A stretch of 22,559 bases of DNA from an uncultured Coriobacteriales bacterium (GTDB taxonomy: Bacteria > Actinomycetota > Coriobacteriia > Coriobacteriales > UMGS124): NCBI GenBank assembly GCA_903789505.1, contig CAIFEU010000006.1:1-22559 (forward strand), read 5' to 3'. Position 1 is the first letter of the stretch; each line of letters opens with the position of its first letter. This document shows positions 7,882 through 16,502 of the stretch, piece after piece. The notes beneath the pieces were generated by a model, which made no database searches, had not been told where the DNA came from, and saw only the letters and a program-made list of their open reading frames with translations. Both the position numbers and the translations under genes were made by a program.

Positions 7882-8868
7882 TCAGGAGGGCCTCGAGGGG
7901 GAGCCCGCCCACAGCGCGACCACGCCGACCTCCGGCGGGCAGTTGATGCGTGGCAGCTCGGAGCAGCCCAGCCCCGAGCTCACGATGAGGGTCATCGCCC
8001 CCTGCCCCGGGCCTGCGCCGTCCCGTTGGGAGCGCCTTGCGGGGACGTCGAACATCCCGAGGTCGTAGTAGGGGCGCCTTCGCTGGTTGGGCACGCGCAG
8101 CGCCCCGATCAGAGGGAGCCTCACCTGTCCGCCGTGCGTGTGACCCGTCAGCGCGAGGCCGAATCCCAGCCGTGCGTAGAGCTCCGCATGCTCGGGGCGA
8201 TGGGTGAGCAGCACCGGCTTCGCGAGGGTCGTGACTGCCGTGCCCTGATCTGCGGGTTCGGTCGCCAGGGCGGCGCCCTCGGCGAGGCGCTCGAGCGATG
8301 ACGACCATCGCTCGGGACAGGCAGGGATCAGGGGCCAGGCGTCGCGCGCGCCGCACAGCACGACTTGCACCCCATGCAGCACGAGGGTGCGCACGCCGTC
8401 GTCGAGCGGCGTCGCCCCCGTCGCCTCGATCTCGCCGACGAGTTCGGCCCACGTGCTCGTCATGGAGAGGACGCGGTCCGGAGGGCTCGCCGCCATCCGG
8501 CTCACCTCTTCGAAGGTGAGCTGACGGCCCGAGGGGGCGATGGGGTTCCGGGCGTGGTTTCCCGACACGACGAAGGTGGGGGCGATGGCGCTCAGCCGCC
8601 TCAGGAAGGCAAGGGCGGGGGAGACGTCGCCGTCATGGCGGTCGAAGAGATCGCCGGTGAACGCTATCAGGTCGGGGTCTGCCCCTCGCACCTCGGAGAC
8701 GATCGCGTCCAGCCCCCCTCTCACCGACTCGGCGGCGTCGTGCAGATCGGAGAGGTGCACGATCGTCCCGATGCGCCGGGCGGGATGGCAGGCGGGGAGA
8801 GCGGGGAGCACGACATCGTAGTGACGAACCCTCAGCGCGTACCGTCCGTGATGACGCGCAACTCGCAT
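7882..8868 (-). CDS. Calcineurin-like metallophosphoesterase, YaeI type
   Basis: This encodes 328 residues from ATG 8868 (minus). The start was chosen because GGAGGGAGG lies 8-12 bases upstream and the residues after it (RYALRVRHYDVVLPALP) match the start of this family. An ATG at 8907 or 9015 would add an Arg/Ala-rich leader. Metal-binding motifs are complete and in order: HLSDLHD (38-44), FTGDLFDRH (70-78), VSGNHA (101-106), THRPEH and finally GHTHGGQVRLP. Known relatives (YaeI, YkuE) are metal-dependent phosphodiesterases, some acting on lipid-linked substrates. The substrate here is unknown. There is no evident signal peptide or membrane helix. It is not part of the usual holA-rpsT order, so it looks like a lineage-specific insertion. 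Confidence 0.88.
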   Translation of the reverse strand: MRVARHHGRYALRVRHYDVVLPALPACHPARRIGTIVHLSDLHDAAESVRGGLDAIVSEVRGADPDLIAFTGDLFDRHDGDVSPALAFLRRLSAIAPTFVVSGNHARNPIAPSGRQLTFEEVSRMAASPPDRVLSMTSTWAELVGEIEATGATPLDDGVRTLVLHGVQVVLCGARDAWPLIPACPERWSSSLERLAEGAALATEPADQGTAVTTLAKPVLLTHRPEHAELYARLGFGLALTGHTHGGQVRLPLIGALRVPNQRRRPYYDLGMFDVPARRSQRDGAGPGQGAMTLIVSSGLGCSELPRINCPPEVGVVALWAGSPSRPS

Positions 8869-8998
8869 GGCGCCCGCCTCCCTCCTCGCTCGCTTGTCGC
8901 TTGGCATGTCCTGTGGCTCGTCACGACGGCATCCGGGCGTCATGCGAGGGCTGCAGGGTTGACGTCGTGCTTGGGCGTTCGCCCGCTTCACAGACGAA

Positions 8999-9033
8999 GG
9001 GGGGGGCGCCGGCAACCTCTGCCGACGCCCCCC
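8999..9033 (-). terminator. Stem-loop terminator downstream of rpsT
   Basis: GGGGGGCG (9001-9008) pairs with CGCCCCCC (9026-9033). CGGC (9010-9013) pairs with GCCG (9021-9024). The loop is 7 bases and there is one C/A mismatch. This gives a very stable 12-bp stem about 86 bp after the rpsT stop and before the phosphoesterase start on the same strand. The following minus-strand sequence (CCTTCGTCTG) is only weakly T-rich. Confidence 0.65.
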
Positions 9034-9118
9034 GCTTCAGAACGATCTCTCTAGGCGGGCGCGCGATCCGTGTGACGGTTCATCGCGGTGGTGCCCCGTG
9101 GACCCATGGCTTGCTGGG

Positions 9119-9382
9119 CTAGGCCGCCTTGTTCGCGAGCTTGCGCACGCCGGACTTGCGGTTGGCGGCCTGGTTCTTGTGGATGACACCCTTGGCCACA
9201 GCCTTGTCAAGCAGGTGGTAAGCCTTGTCGGCCTCCTTCTGCGCGAGCTCCCCGTTGCCCTGCTCGACGGCGGCGGCGACGCGCTTGACGGCCGTCTTGA
9301 GCTCGGCGCGGACCGCGCGGTTGCGGATGCGGGCCTGCTCGTTCTGCTTGTTGCGCTTGATCTGAGACTTGATGTTAGCCAC
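9119..9382 (-). CDS. rpsT: 30S ribosomal protein S20
   Basis: This encodes 87 residues from a GTG start at 9382 (minus), with AAGGGA 9 bases upstream. An in-frame ATG at 9454 would add 24 residues with no counterpart in S20. The protein begins with ANIKSQIKRNKQNEQARIRNRAVRAELKTAVK, the highly conserved basic N-terminal helix that contacts 16S rRNA. It ends with HKNQAANRKSGVRKLANKAA, the typical C-terminus. S20 is a primary binding protein of the 30S body. It is transcribed divergently from lepA, as in many bacteria, and has its own stem-loop downstream. The GTG start is notable because weak start codons take part in S20 autoregulation in E. coli (there UUG). Whether that holds here is inference. 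Confidence 0.96.
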   Translation of the reverse strand: MANIKSQIKRNKQNEQARIRNRAVRAELKTAVKRVAAAVEQGNGELAQKEADKAYHLLDKAVAKGVIHKNQAANRKSGVRKLANKAA

Positions 9383-9456
9383 TTGAATGAATCCCTTCGC
9401 ACTCTCGAAACGACGAATCGAAACGCCGAAACCGCAGGCACCTGCGCGAGGCACCT

Positions 9457-9487
9457 ACGATAGGAGTCCTGCGCCGCTGCGTAACAA
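9457..9487 (-). promoter_or_regulatory. Possible rpsT promoter
   Basis: On the minus strand TTGTTA (9487-9482) and TATCGT (9462-9457) are separated by 19 bp. They would give a leader of roughly 65-70 bases before the GTG at 9382. The -35 and -10 are fair matches but the spacing is long. It is the best candidate in the divergent rpsT-lepA gap. Confidence 0.3.
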
Positions 9488-9590
9488 CCTTTGCAATATA
9501 CCATGAAAGGCTCCGCTGACAAGAACGACAGGGACATCTGCGCATCCTGTCAACATACTTTCATGAGTCGCAACGGCGCTTGTGATGCGC

Positions 9591-9596
9591 TATCAT
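9591..9596 (+). promoter_or_regulatory. lepA -10 element, suggesting a leaderless transcript
   Basis: TATCAT at 9591-9596 lies only 7 bases before the lepA ATG (9604). A transcript from this element would start at or next to the A of the start codon. No Shine-Dalgarno sequence precedes the ATG (CATCGCCGGT), which fits a leaderless mRNA, a common form in Actinomycetota. The -35 region (around TCGCAA, 9568-9573) is weak. Confidence 0.5.
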
Positions 9597-9603
9597 CGCC
9601 GGT

Positions 9604-11411
<1,808 letters not shown>

Positions 11412-11412
<1 letters not shown>

Positions 11413-12503
11413 TGGCGCGCGCCTCCAAGCAGCAGTTCGAGAGCGCCTGGGCGGTCGACTTCCCCGATTCCGTCGCTCCCGACCAGCTCCCGGCGCGCGG
11501 CGTCGACGAGCTCACCGCAGAGAACGCCTCGAGCCTGTCCGCGCACCCGTTCCGCCTCGCGCCCATGGCCGGTGTGACGGACGCCGTCTACCGCGGCATC
11601 TTCCGCGAGAACGGGTGCCCGCTCGCATATACGGAGATGGTATCGGTCGCCGGCCTGGCGCATGACTCCGCGAAGACGTGGGACCTGATCTTCCCGAGTC
11701 GGCAGGAGGACCGCGTCGCCGTGCAGCTCTTCGGGTCCAGACCCGAGCAGTTTGGCCCCGCCGCCGACGCGGTGTGCTCGCGCCTGGGCGCGCGCCTCGC
11801 CCTTGTGGACATCAACATGGCGTGCCCGGTGCCCAAGGTGTTCAAGAAGGGAGAGGGCTGCGCGCTGATGGGTCGGCCCGATGTCGCCGCGCGCATCGTG
11901 GACCAGACGCGCGAGGCGATTGCCGGCCGCGTCCCGCTGACCGTCAAGATCCGGCTCGGGACGCGCTCCGACGAGACGCTTGCCCCCGACTTCGCGCGGA
12001 TGCTCGAGCAGCATGGCGTCAACGGGGTGGCGGTGCACGGGCGCTACGCGAGCCAGCTGTACCGCGGGGCGGCCGACTGGGGGCTCATCGACGAGGTCGC
12101 GGGCAGCGTCCGCGTCCCCGTGATCGGGTCGGGGGACGTCATGACGCCGGCCGACGCCGTCGCACGGCTGCGCCAGACACGCGTCAGCGGCGTGTTCGTG
12201 GCGCGCGGCAGCTACGGCGCGCCCTGGTTCTTCTCCAACGCCGAGCACCTCCTGCGCACCGGGGAGGAGCCGCCCGAGCCCACGGTGGAGCAGCGGCTCG
12301 GGCTCCTGCGCACGCACGTCCTGAGGTACGCGCAGACCGGCCGTCACATGGCGCGCCTGCGCCCGCTGGTAGGCTGGTACGTCAAGGGGCTTCCCGCCGC
12401 GAGCGTCTGGCGCAACCGCGCCATGTCCTGCACCGGCGAGCGCGACTACCTCGACCTGATCGACGAGATGCTGCTCGCGTGCCGCGAGCACGGCATGGCA
12501 TGA
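11412..12503 (+). CDS. dusB: tRNA-dihydrouridine synthase (DusB-like)
   Basis: This encodes 363 residues, with the start overlapping the lepA stop by one base. After an N-terminal extension of ~45 residues comes the FMN-binding TIM barrel: HPFRLAPMAGVTDAVYRGIF, TEMVSVAGL and VQLFGS. The catalytic-cysteine loop DINMACPVPKVFKKGEG has C138, and FMN phosphate contacts lie in VPVIGSGDV and VFVARGSYGAPWFF. The enzyme reduces specific uridines in tRNA to dihydrouridine with NADPH. The family usually reads NMGCP and GNPW where this copy has NMACP and GAPW; both are conservative changes. dusB is not in this spot in Bacillus (lepA-hemW adjoin there), so it is an insertion in this lineage. The overlaps with lepA and hemW indicate one operon. 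Confidence 0.92.
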
Positions 12504-13759
12504 GCCCCGCGGGGGAGGGCGACCTCGCGCGCGCGCTGTACCTACACGTCCCGTTCTGCGTGCGCCGCTGCCGCTACTGCGACTTCGCCACCTGCGCGGT
12601 GTCGTGCGACGACCCCCTGGTCGGCGCCTACGAGGCGGCGCTCTCGCGAACGGCGGAGAGGCTCGCCTCCGCCGGGCTCCTGTCCGGGGTCCGCACCGCC
12701 TATGTGGGGGGAGGGACCCCGTCGATCGCGACCGCCCCGCTCGCGGGGCTCGTCGGCGCCGTCGGTCGCCTGTGCCCACGCCTGGGCGAGCTCACCTGCG
12801 AGGCGAACCCCGACTCGCTGTCCCCGGAGGCGTCGCGAATCCTCGCCTCATCGGGGGTGGGGCGCGTCTCGCTGGGCGTCCAGAGCCTGGCCGACCCCGA
12901 GCTGCGGCGCCTGGGCAGGGTTCATGACGCCTCGCGCGCCCGCGCCGCCGCCCGGGGTGTCGTCGACGCGGGCATGCGCCTGTCGTGCGACCTCATGTGC
13001 GCGATTCCGCTGCAGACGCCCGAGAGCCTCGCCCTCTCGATCGACGGCGTACTCGAGTGCGGCGCGGGCCACGTGAGCGTCTACCCGCTCACGGTCGAGG
13101 ACGGCACGCCGCTGGCGCGCGCCTGCGAAGCCGGCGAGGAGGCGTATCCCGACGACGACTTCGAGGCAGACCTCATGGAGCTCGCGGCGCGCACCCTGCA
13201 GTCGCATGGCCTGGCGCGCTACGAGGTCGCGAGTTACGCTCTGCCGGGCCAGCGCTGCGCGCACAACGAGGCGTACTGGACGGGCGTGCCTTACCTGGGG
13301 GTCGGGACCTCCGCGGCCAGCATGCTGACCCCGGGCGGCTACGGCATGCTGCGCGAGGCGCTGCCCCTGCTCGAGGTCCGCGCCGAGGACGAGACGCTCT
13401 CCCACGACGAGACGGACGTCGCGCGCGTCCGTCTCACGATGGTCGACCCTCCTCGCGACTTCGTGCGTGCCGTCGACTCGGGAGGGCGGCTGCGGGTCGA
13501 GGTCGAGACGCTCACGACGCGCGAGGCGGTGGCCGAGGACATGATGCTCTCGCTGCGTATGACCGAAGGCATGCCCCCCGAGCTGGTCGGGCGCGGCCGG
13601 TCCTGCGGGATGGGGGCGGCGCTGGACCGCGCAATCGAGCGGGCAACGGGCGACGGGCTTGCCGAGCGCGCCTCGGACGGCTCGATCGTTCCCACACGGC
13701 GCGGCTGGCTGCTCGGAAACGAGCTGTATGGCCTGTTCTGGGGACTCGCGCACGACTGA
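12500..13759 (+). CDS. hemW: HemW, heme chaperone / radical SAM protein (coproporphyrinogen III oxidase-like)
   Basis: This encodes 419 residues from ATG 12500, overlapping the dusB TGA (ATGA). The radical SAM cluster motif is C20-VRR-C24-RY-C27-DF. It is followed by AYVGGGTPS, the SAM-contact region GVGRVSLGVQSL, and AHNEAYWTGVPYLGVGTSA, which is typical of HemW. The C-terminal winged-helix region (MMLSLRMTEGM...) is also present. HemW proteins bind heme and deliver it to membrane enzymes; they lack the oxidase activity of true HemN, so older annotations as coproporphyrinogen oxidase should be read with care. The position after lepA matches the conserved lepA-hemW order. Normally hrcA follows; here a DnaJ-like gene does. 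Confidence 0.92.
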   Translation: MSPAGEGDLARALYLHVPFCVRRCRYCDFATCAVSCDDPLVGAYEAALSRTAERLASAGLLSGVRTAYVGGGTPSIATAPLAGLVGAVGRLCPRLGELTCEANPDSLSPEASRILASSGVGRVSLGVQSLADPELRRLGRVHDASRARAAARGVVDAGMRLSCDLMCAIPLQTPESLALSIDGVLECGAGHVSVYPLTVEDGTPLARACEAGEEAYPDDDFEADLMELAARTLQSHGLARYEVASYALPGQRCAHNEAYWTGVPYLGVGTSAASMLTPGGYGMLREALPLLEVRAEDETLSHDETDVARVRLTMVDPPRDFVRAVDSGGRLRVEVETLTTREAVAEDMMLSLRMTEGMPPELVGRGRSCGMGAALDRAIERATGDGLAERASDGSIVPTRRGWLLGNELYGLFWGLAHD

Positions 13760-13790
13760 CGCGCGTCCCCGGCGCAGCCTCGCGCGCTTC

Positions 13791-13810
13791 AAGCTTGCCT
13801 CGAGCTTTTT
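13791..13810 (+). terminator. Weak inverted repeat with T tract after hemW
   Basis: AAGCT (13791-13795) and AGCTT (13803-13807) flank 7 bases and are followed by more T (TTTTTAA overall). It could be a weak terminator for the lepA-dusB-hemW operon. The shape, short arms with N7, recalls an HspR-type inverted repeat, but the sequence does not match the CTTGAGT-N7-ACTCAAG consensus. Confidence 0.35.
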
Positions 13811-13850
13811 AAGCATTCCATGGTGAGCGAGGGGCCGCCCGGCCGCTGGG

Positions 13851-13856
13851 TAGAAT
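13851..13856 (+). promoter_or_regulatory. Probable -10 element of the first dnaJ-like gene
   Basis: TAGAAT at 13851-13856 is one base off TATAAT and would give a ~45-base leader to the GTG at 13908. No good -35 is visible 16-18 bp upstream. I see neither a CIRCE nor an HspR consensus in the 148-bp gap. Confidence 0.45.
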
Positions 13857-13907
13857 ACAGTCCATACCATTTCGACCCCATGTCTGCTCTCGACAATAAG
13901 GAACCCA

Positions 13908-15038
13908 GTGGCGAGTTCGAACAGCAAGGACTACTACGACATCCTGGGCGTCCCCAAGGACGCCTCCGCGGAGGACATCAACAAGGCGTTCCGCACGCTC
14001 GCGCGCAAGCTGCACCCCGATGTCAACAAGGCGCCCGACGCCGAGGAGCGCTTCAAGGAGGTCTCCGAGGCCTACGAGACGCTCTCCGACCCACAGAAGC
14101 GCGCTCGCTACGACGCGGTGCGTTCGGGCCAGTTCACCACGCAGAACCCCTACGCCCGCCCCTCGTCGGGCTCGCCCGGGTCGGGGCAGCCCGGCACCGG
14201 CGACTTCGGCGGGTTCGGGGGCTTCGACGGCTGGCCGTTCTGGGGCGCGCCCTTCACCGACTTCGGCCAGGCCTACCGCCAGGCGTCCGGGCGCTCGGGC
14301 CGCTCGGGGACCGCCCCCTTCTCCAGCGAGGCGGGCGCCGCGCACCACATGGATATGACGCTGACGGCGGACGAGTCGAAGCACGGGGCGACCAAGCGCG
14401 TGACGTTCGAGCGGTTCGAGCGCTGCGAGGCCTGCTCCGGCACGGGTGCCAAGTCGCGCGACTCGATAGCGACCTGCGGGCTCTGCCACGGGTCGGGGCG
14501 CGTGACGACGCGCGTCACCACGATCATGGGCGACTTCGAGCAGGAGGCGACCTGTCCCGAGTGCAACGGCTCGGGGCGCGTGATCGGCGAGGTGTGCCCT
14601 GAATGCTCGGGCTCCGGCACCAGGCTCCGACGCTCCACGGTCGAGGTAGAGATACCCGCGGGTAGCCACGACGGCACCACGCTGCGCATCAAGGGCGCCG
14701 GTGACGCGGGCAGGAACGGGGGTTCGACCGGGGACCTGCTTGTCGACCTCACCGTGCCGTCCGAGCACCTCACGCAGGCACAGTCCACAGGCTTCACGCT
14801 GCTCGGCGTCGCGATTGCCTTCGCCGTCTGCATCCTGTTCTACAACACGGTGCTGCGCCTGCTCACGTTCTTCGCCCTGCCGCTGTTCTTCGTCTTCTTC
14901 ATGTTCCCCATGGGCGGCAGGCAGCGCGGCGGCAGCTTCCTCAACCGGGCGGCCCGCCGCGTGGGCTTGGGTATCGTCATAGGGCTGTTTTTGTTCATCT
15001 TGTTTATGCCTTTGCTCTCCTGCTCGGTGAGGTATTAA
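13908..15038 (+). CDS. Membrane-anchored DnaJ-like protein with zinc finger (copy A)
   Basis: This encodes 376 residues from GTG 13908, with AAGGAA just upstream. The J domain is at ~8-70 with HPD at 36-38. A Gly/Ser/Phe-rich linker follows (~85-140, with DFGGFGGFDGWPFWG). The zinc-finger domain has all four CxxCxGxG repeats (C173/176, C190/193, C216/219, C230/233). The end of C-terminal domain I is VEVEIPAGSHDGTTLRIKGAGDAG. From ~294 the sequence leaves the DnaJ fold and shows about three membrane helices: 294-313, 314-335 and 351-371. The basic loop GGRQRGGSFLNRAARR between the last two suggests cytosolic J domain and loop. Domain II, which canonical DnaJ uses for dimerisation and client binding, is missing. 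The protein should recruit DnaK to the inner face of the membrane; that role is inference. Confidence 0.85.
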   Translation: MASSNSKDYYDILGVPKDASAEDINKAFRTLARKLHPDVNKAPDAEERFKEVSEAYETLSDPQKRARYDAVRSGQFTTQNPYARPSSGSPGSGQPGTGDFGGFGGFDGWPFWGAPFTDFGQAYRQASGRSGRSGTAPFSSEAGAAHHMDMTLTADESKHGATKRVTFERFERCEACSGTGAKSRDSIATCGLCHGSGRVTTRVTTIMGDFEQEATCPECNGSGRVIGEVCPECSGSGTRLRRSTVEVEIPAGSHDGTTLRIKGAGDAGRNGGSTGDLLVDLTVPSEHLTQAQSTGFTLLGVAIAFAVCILFYNTVLRLLTFFALPLFFVFFMFPMGGRQRGGSFLNRAARRVGLGIVIGLFLFILFMPLLSCSVRY

Positions 15039-15064
15039 GGCATGCTGAAATAATTGGGTATAAC
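15035..15064 (+). promoter_or_regulatory. Possible promoter of the chimeric dnaJ gene
   Basis: TTAAGG (15035-15040, overlapping the stop of copy A) and TATAAC (15059-15064) are separated by 18 bp. A start near 15071 would leave a leader of ~135 bases. Because it lies in the duplicated unit, the same promoter recurs before copy B. Confidence 0.45.
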
Positions 15065-15140
15065 GGTAGCCAAATCCGAGAGGACGTGGCTGGAAGGGGC
15101 GCTGAAGTGGCACCTCTTGCGGCCATGCCCTTTTGCTGCA

Positions 15141-15166
15141 CGGGCCCCGCAGGCCGCGGGAGCCCG
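15141..15166 (+). promoter_or_regulatory. Leader hairpin before the chimeric dnaJ gene
   Basis: CGGGCCCCGC (15141-15150) pairs with GCGGG (15156-15160) and GCCCG (15162-15166) around the loop AGGCC, with one bulged A. The stem lies ~40 bases before the ATG and does not cover the ribosome binding site, so it is not an obvious RNA thermometer. The function is unknown. Confidence 0.45.
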
Positions 15167-15206
15167 ACGAGCGCCGAGGACGGGCTGATTCGAAAAGAGC
15201 GAGGTC

Positions 15207-16334
15207 ATGGCAGGTTCACAGACGGACTACTACGAGGTTCTCGGCGTCGACCGCAACGCGAGCGACTCCGACATCCAGCGCGCTTTCCATCGCAAGGCGC
15301 GCGAGCTGCACCCCGACGTCAACAAGGCGCCCGACGCCGAGGAGCGCTTCAAGGAGGTCTCCGAGGCCTACGAGACGCTCTCCGACCCACAGAAGCGCGC
15401 TCGCTACGACGCGGTGCGTTCGGGCCAGTTCACCACGCAGAACCCCTACGCCCGCCCCTCGTCGGGCTCGCCCGGGTCGGGGCAGCCCGGCACCGGCGAC
15501 TTCGGCGGGTTCGGGGGCTTCGACGGCTGGCCGTTCTGGGGCGCGCCCTTCACCGACTTCGGCCAGGCCTACCGCCAGGCGTCCGGGCGCTCGGGCCGCT
15601 CGGGGACCGCCCCCTTCTCCAGCGAGGCGGGCGCCGCGCACCACATGGATATGACGCTGACGGCGGACGAGTCGAAGCACGGGGCGACCAAGCGCGTGAC
15701 GTTCGAGCGGTTCGAGCGCTGCGAGGCCTGCTCCGGCACGGGTGCCAAGTCGCGCGACTCGATAGCGACCTGCGGGCTCTGCCACGGGTCGGGGCGCGTG
15801 ACGACGCGCGTCACCACGATCATGGGCGACTTCGAGCAGGAGGCGACCTGTCCCGAGTGCAACGGCTCGGGGCGCGTGATCGGCGAGGTGTGCCCTGAAT
15901 GCTCGGGCTCCGGCACCAGGCTCCGACGCTCCACGGTCGAGGTAGAGATACCCGCGGGTAGCCACGACGGCACCACGCTGCGCATCAAGGGCGCCGGTGA
16001 CGCGGGCAGGAACGGGGGTTCGACCGGGGACCTGCTTGTCGACCTCACCGTGCCGTCCGAGCACCTCACGCAGGCACAGTCCACAGGCTTCACGCTGCTC
16101 GGCGTCGCGATTGCCTTCGCCGTCTGCATCCTGTTCTACAACACGGTGCTGCGCCTGCTCACGTTCTTCGCCCTGCCGCTGTTCTTCGTCTTCTTCATGT
16201 TCCCCATGGGCGGCAGGCAGCGCGGCGGCAGCTTCCTCAACCGGGCGGCCCGCCGCGTGGGCTTGGGTATCGTCATAGGGCTGTTTTTGTTCATCTTGTT
16301 TATGCCTTTGCTCTCCTGCTCGGTGAGGTATTAA
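15207..16334 (+). CDS. Chimeric membrane-anchored DnaJ-like protein (B start, A body)
   Basis: This encodes 375 residues from ATG 15207, with a weak GCGAGG site. Residues 1-37 (MAGSQTDYYEVLGVDRNAS...HPD) are identical to the canonical DnaJ at 16503. From residue 52 on, the protein is identical to copy A: the same rest of the J domain, Gly-rich linker, four CxxCxGxG repeats and three C-terminal membrane helices. Residues 38-51 are common to all three. The join lies just after the HPD motif, between J-domain helices II and III, and keeps the frame, so a working J domain is plausible. The promoter and leader are those of copy B. It is either a recent product of unequal crossover or an assembly artefact; the gene itself is intact. 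Confidence 0.8.
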   Translation: MAGSQTDYYEVLGVDRNASDSDIQRAFHRKARELHPDVNKAPDAEERFKEVSEAYETLSDPQKRARYDAVRSGQFTTQNPYARPSSGSPGSGQPGTGDFGGFGGFDGWPFWGAPFTDFGQAYRQASGRSGRSGTAPFSSEAGAAHHMDMTLTADESKHGATKRVTFERFERCEACSGTGAKSRDSIATCGLCHGSGRVTTRVTTIMGDFEQEATCPECNGSGRVIGEVCPECSGSGTRLRRSTVEVEIPAGSHDGTTLRIKGAGDAGRNGGSTGDLLVDLTVPSEHLTQAQSTGFTLLGVAIAFAVCILFYNTVLRLLTFFALPLFFVFFMFPMGGRQRGGSFLNRAARRVGLGIVIGLFLFILFMPLLSCSVRY

Positions 16335-16360
16335 GGCATGCTGAAATAATTGGGTATAAC
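16331..16360 (+). promoter_or_regulatory. Possible promoter of the canonical dnaJ gene
   Basis: TTAAGG (16331-16336) and TATAAC (16355-16360) at 18-bp spacing are identical to the element 1296 bp upstream. It is presumably the original promoter of copy B. Confidence 0.45.
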
Positions 16361-16436
16361 GGTAGCCAAATCCGAGAGGACGTGGCTGGAAGGGGCGCTG
16401 AAGTGGCACCTCTTGCGGCCATGCCCTTTTGCTGCA

Positions 16437-16462
16437 CGGGCCCCGCAGGCCGCGGGAGCCCG
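16437..16462 (+). promoter_or_regulatory. Leader hairpin before the canonical dnaJ gene
   Basis: This is the same 10-bp stem with a bulged A as at 15141-15166, about 40 bases before the ATG at 16503. It lies in the presumed 5' untranslated leader. Confidence 0.45.
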
Positions 16463-16502
16463 ACGAGCGCCGAGGACGGGCTGATTCGAAAAGAGCGAGG
16501 TC

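Larger units (their letters stand above)
14022..15317 (+). repeat. 1296-bp tandem duplication, first copy
   Basis: The unit runs from the J domain of copy A through its membrane segments, the intergenic leader and the first ~37 codons of a second J domain. It recurs at +1296 with no difference that I could find. Left of 14022 the sequences differ (T14021 against C15317). The unit starts with a 42-bp word that occurs a third time at 16614-16655. Confidence 0.95.

Noticed and set aside
13760..13907. Search for a CIRCE or HspR (HAIR) operator before the first dnaJ-like gene
   Set aside because: The only inverted repeat (AAGCT-N7-AGCTT) does not match TTAGCACTC-N9-GAGTGCTAA or CTTGAGT-N7-ACTCAAG.
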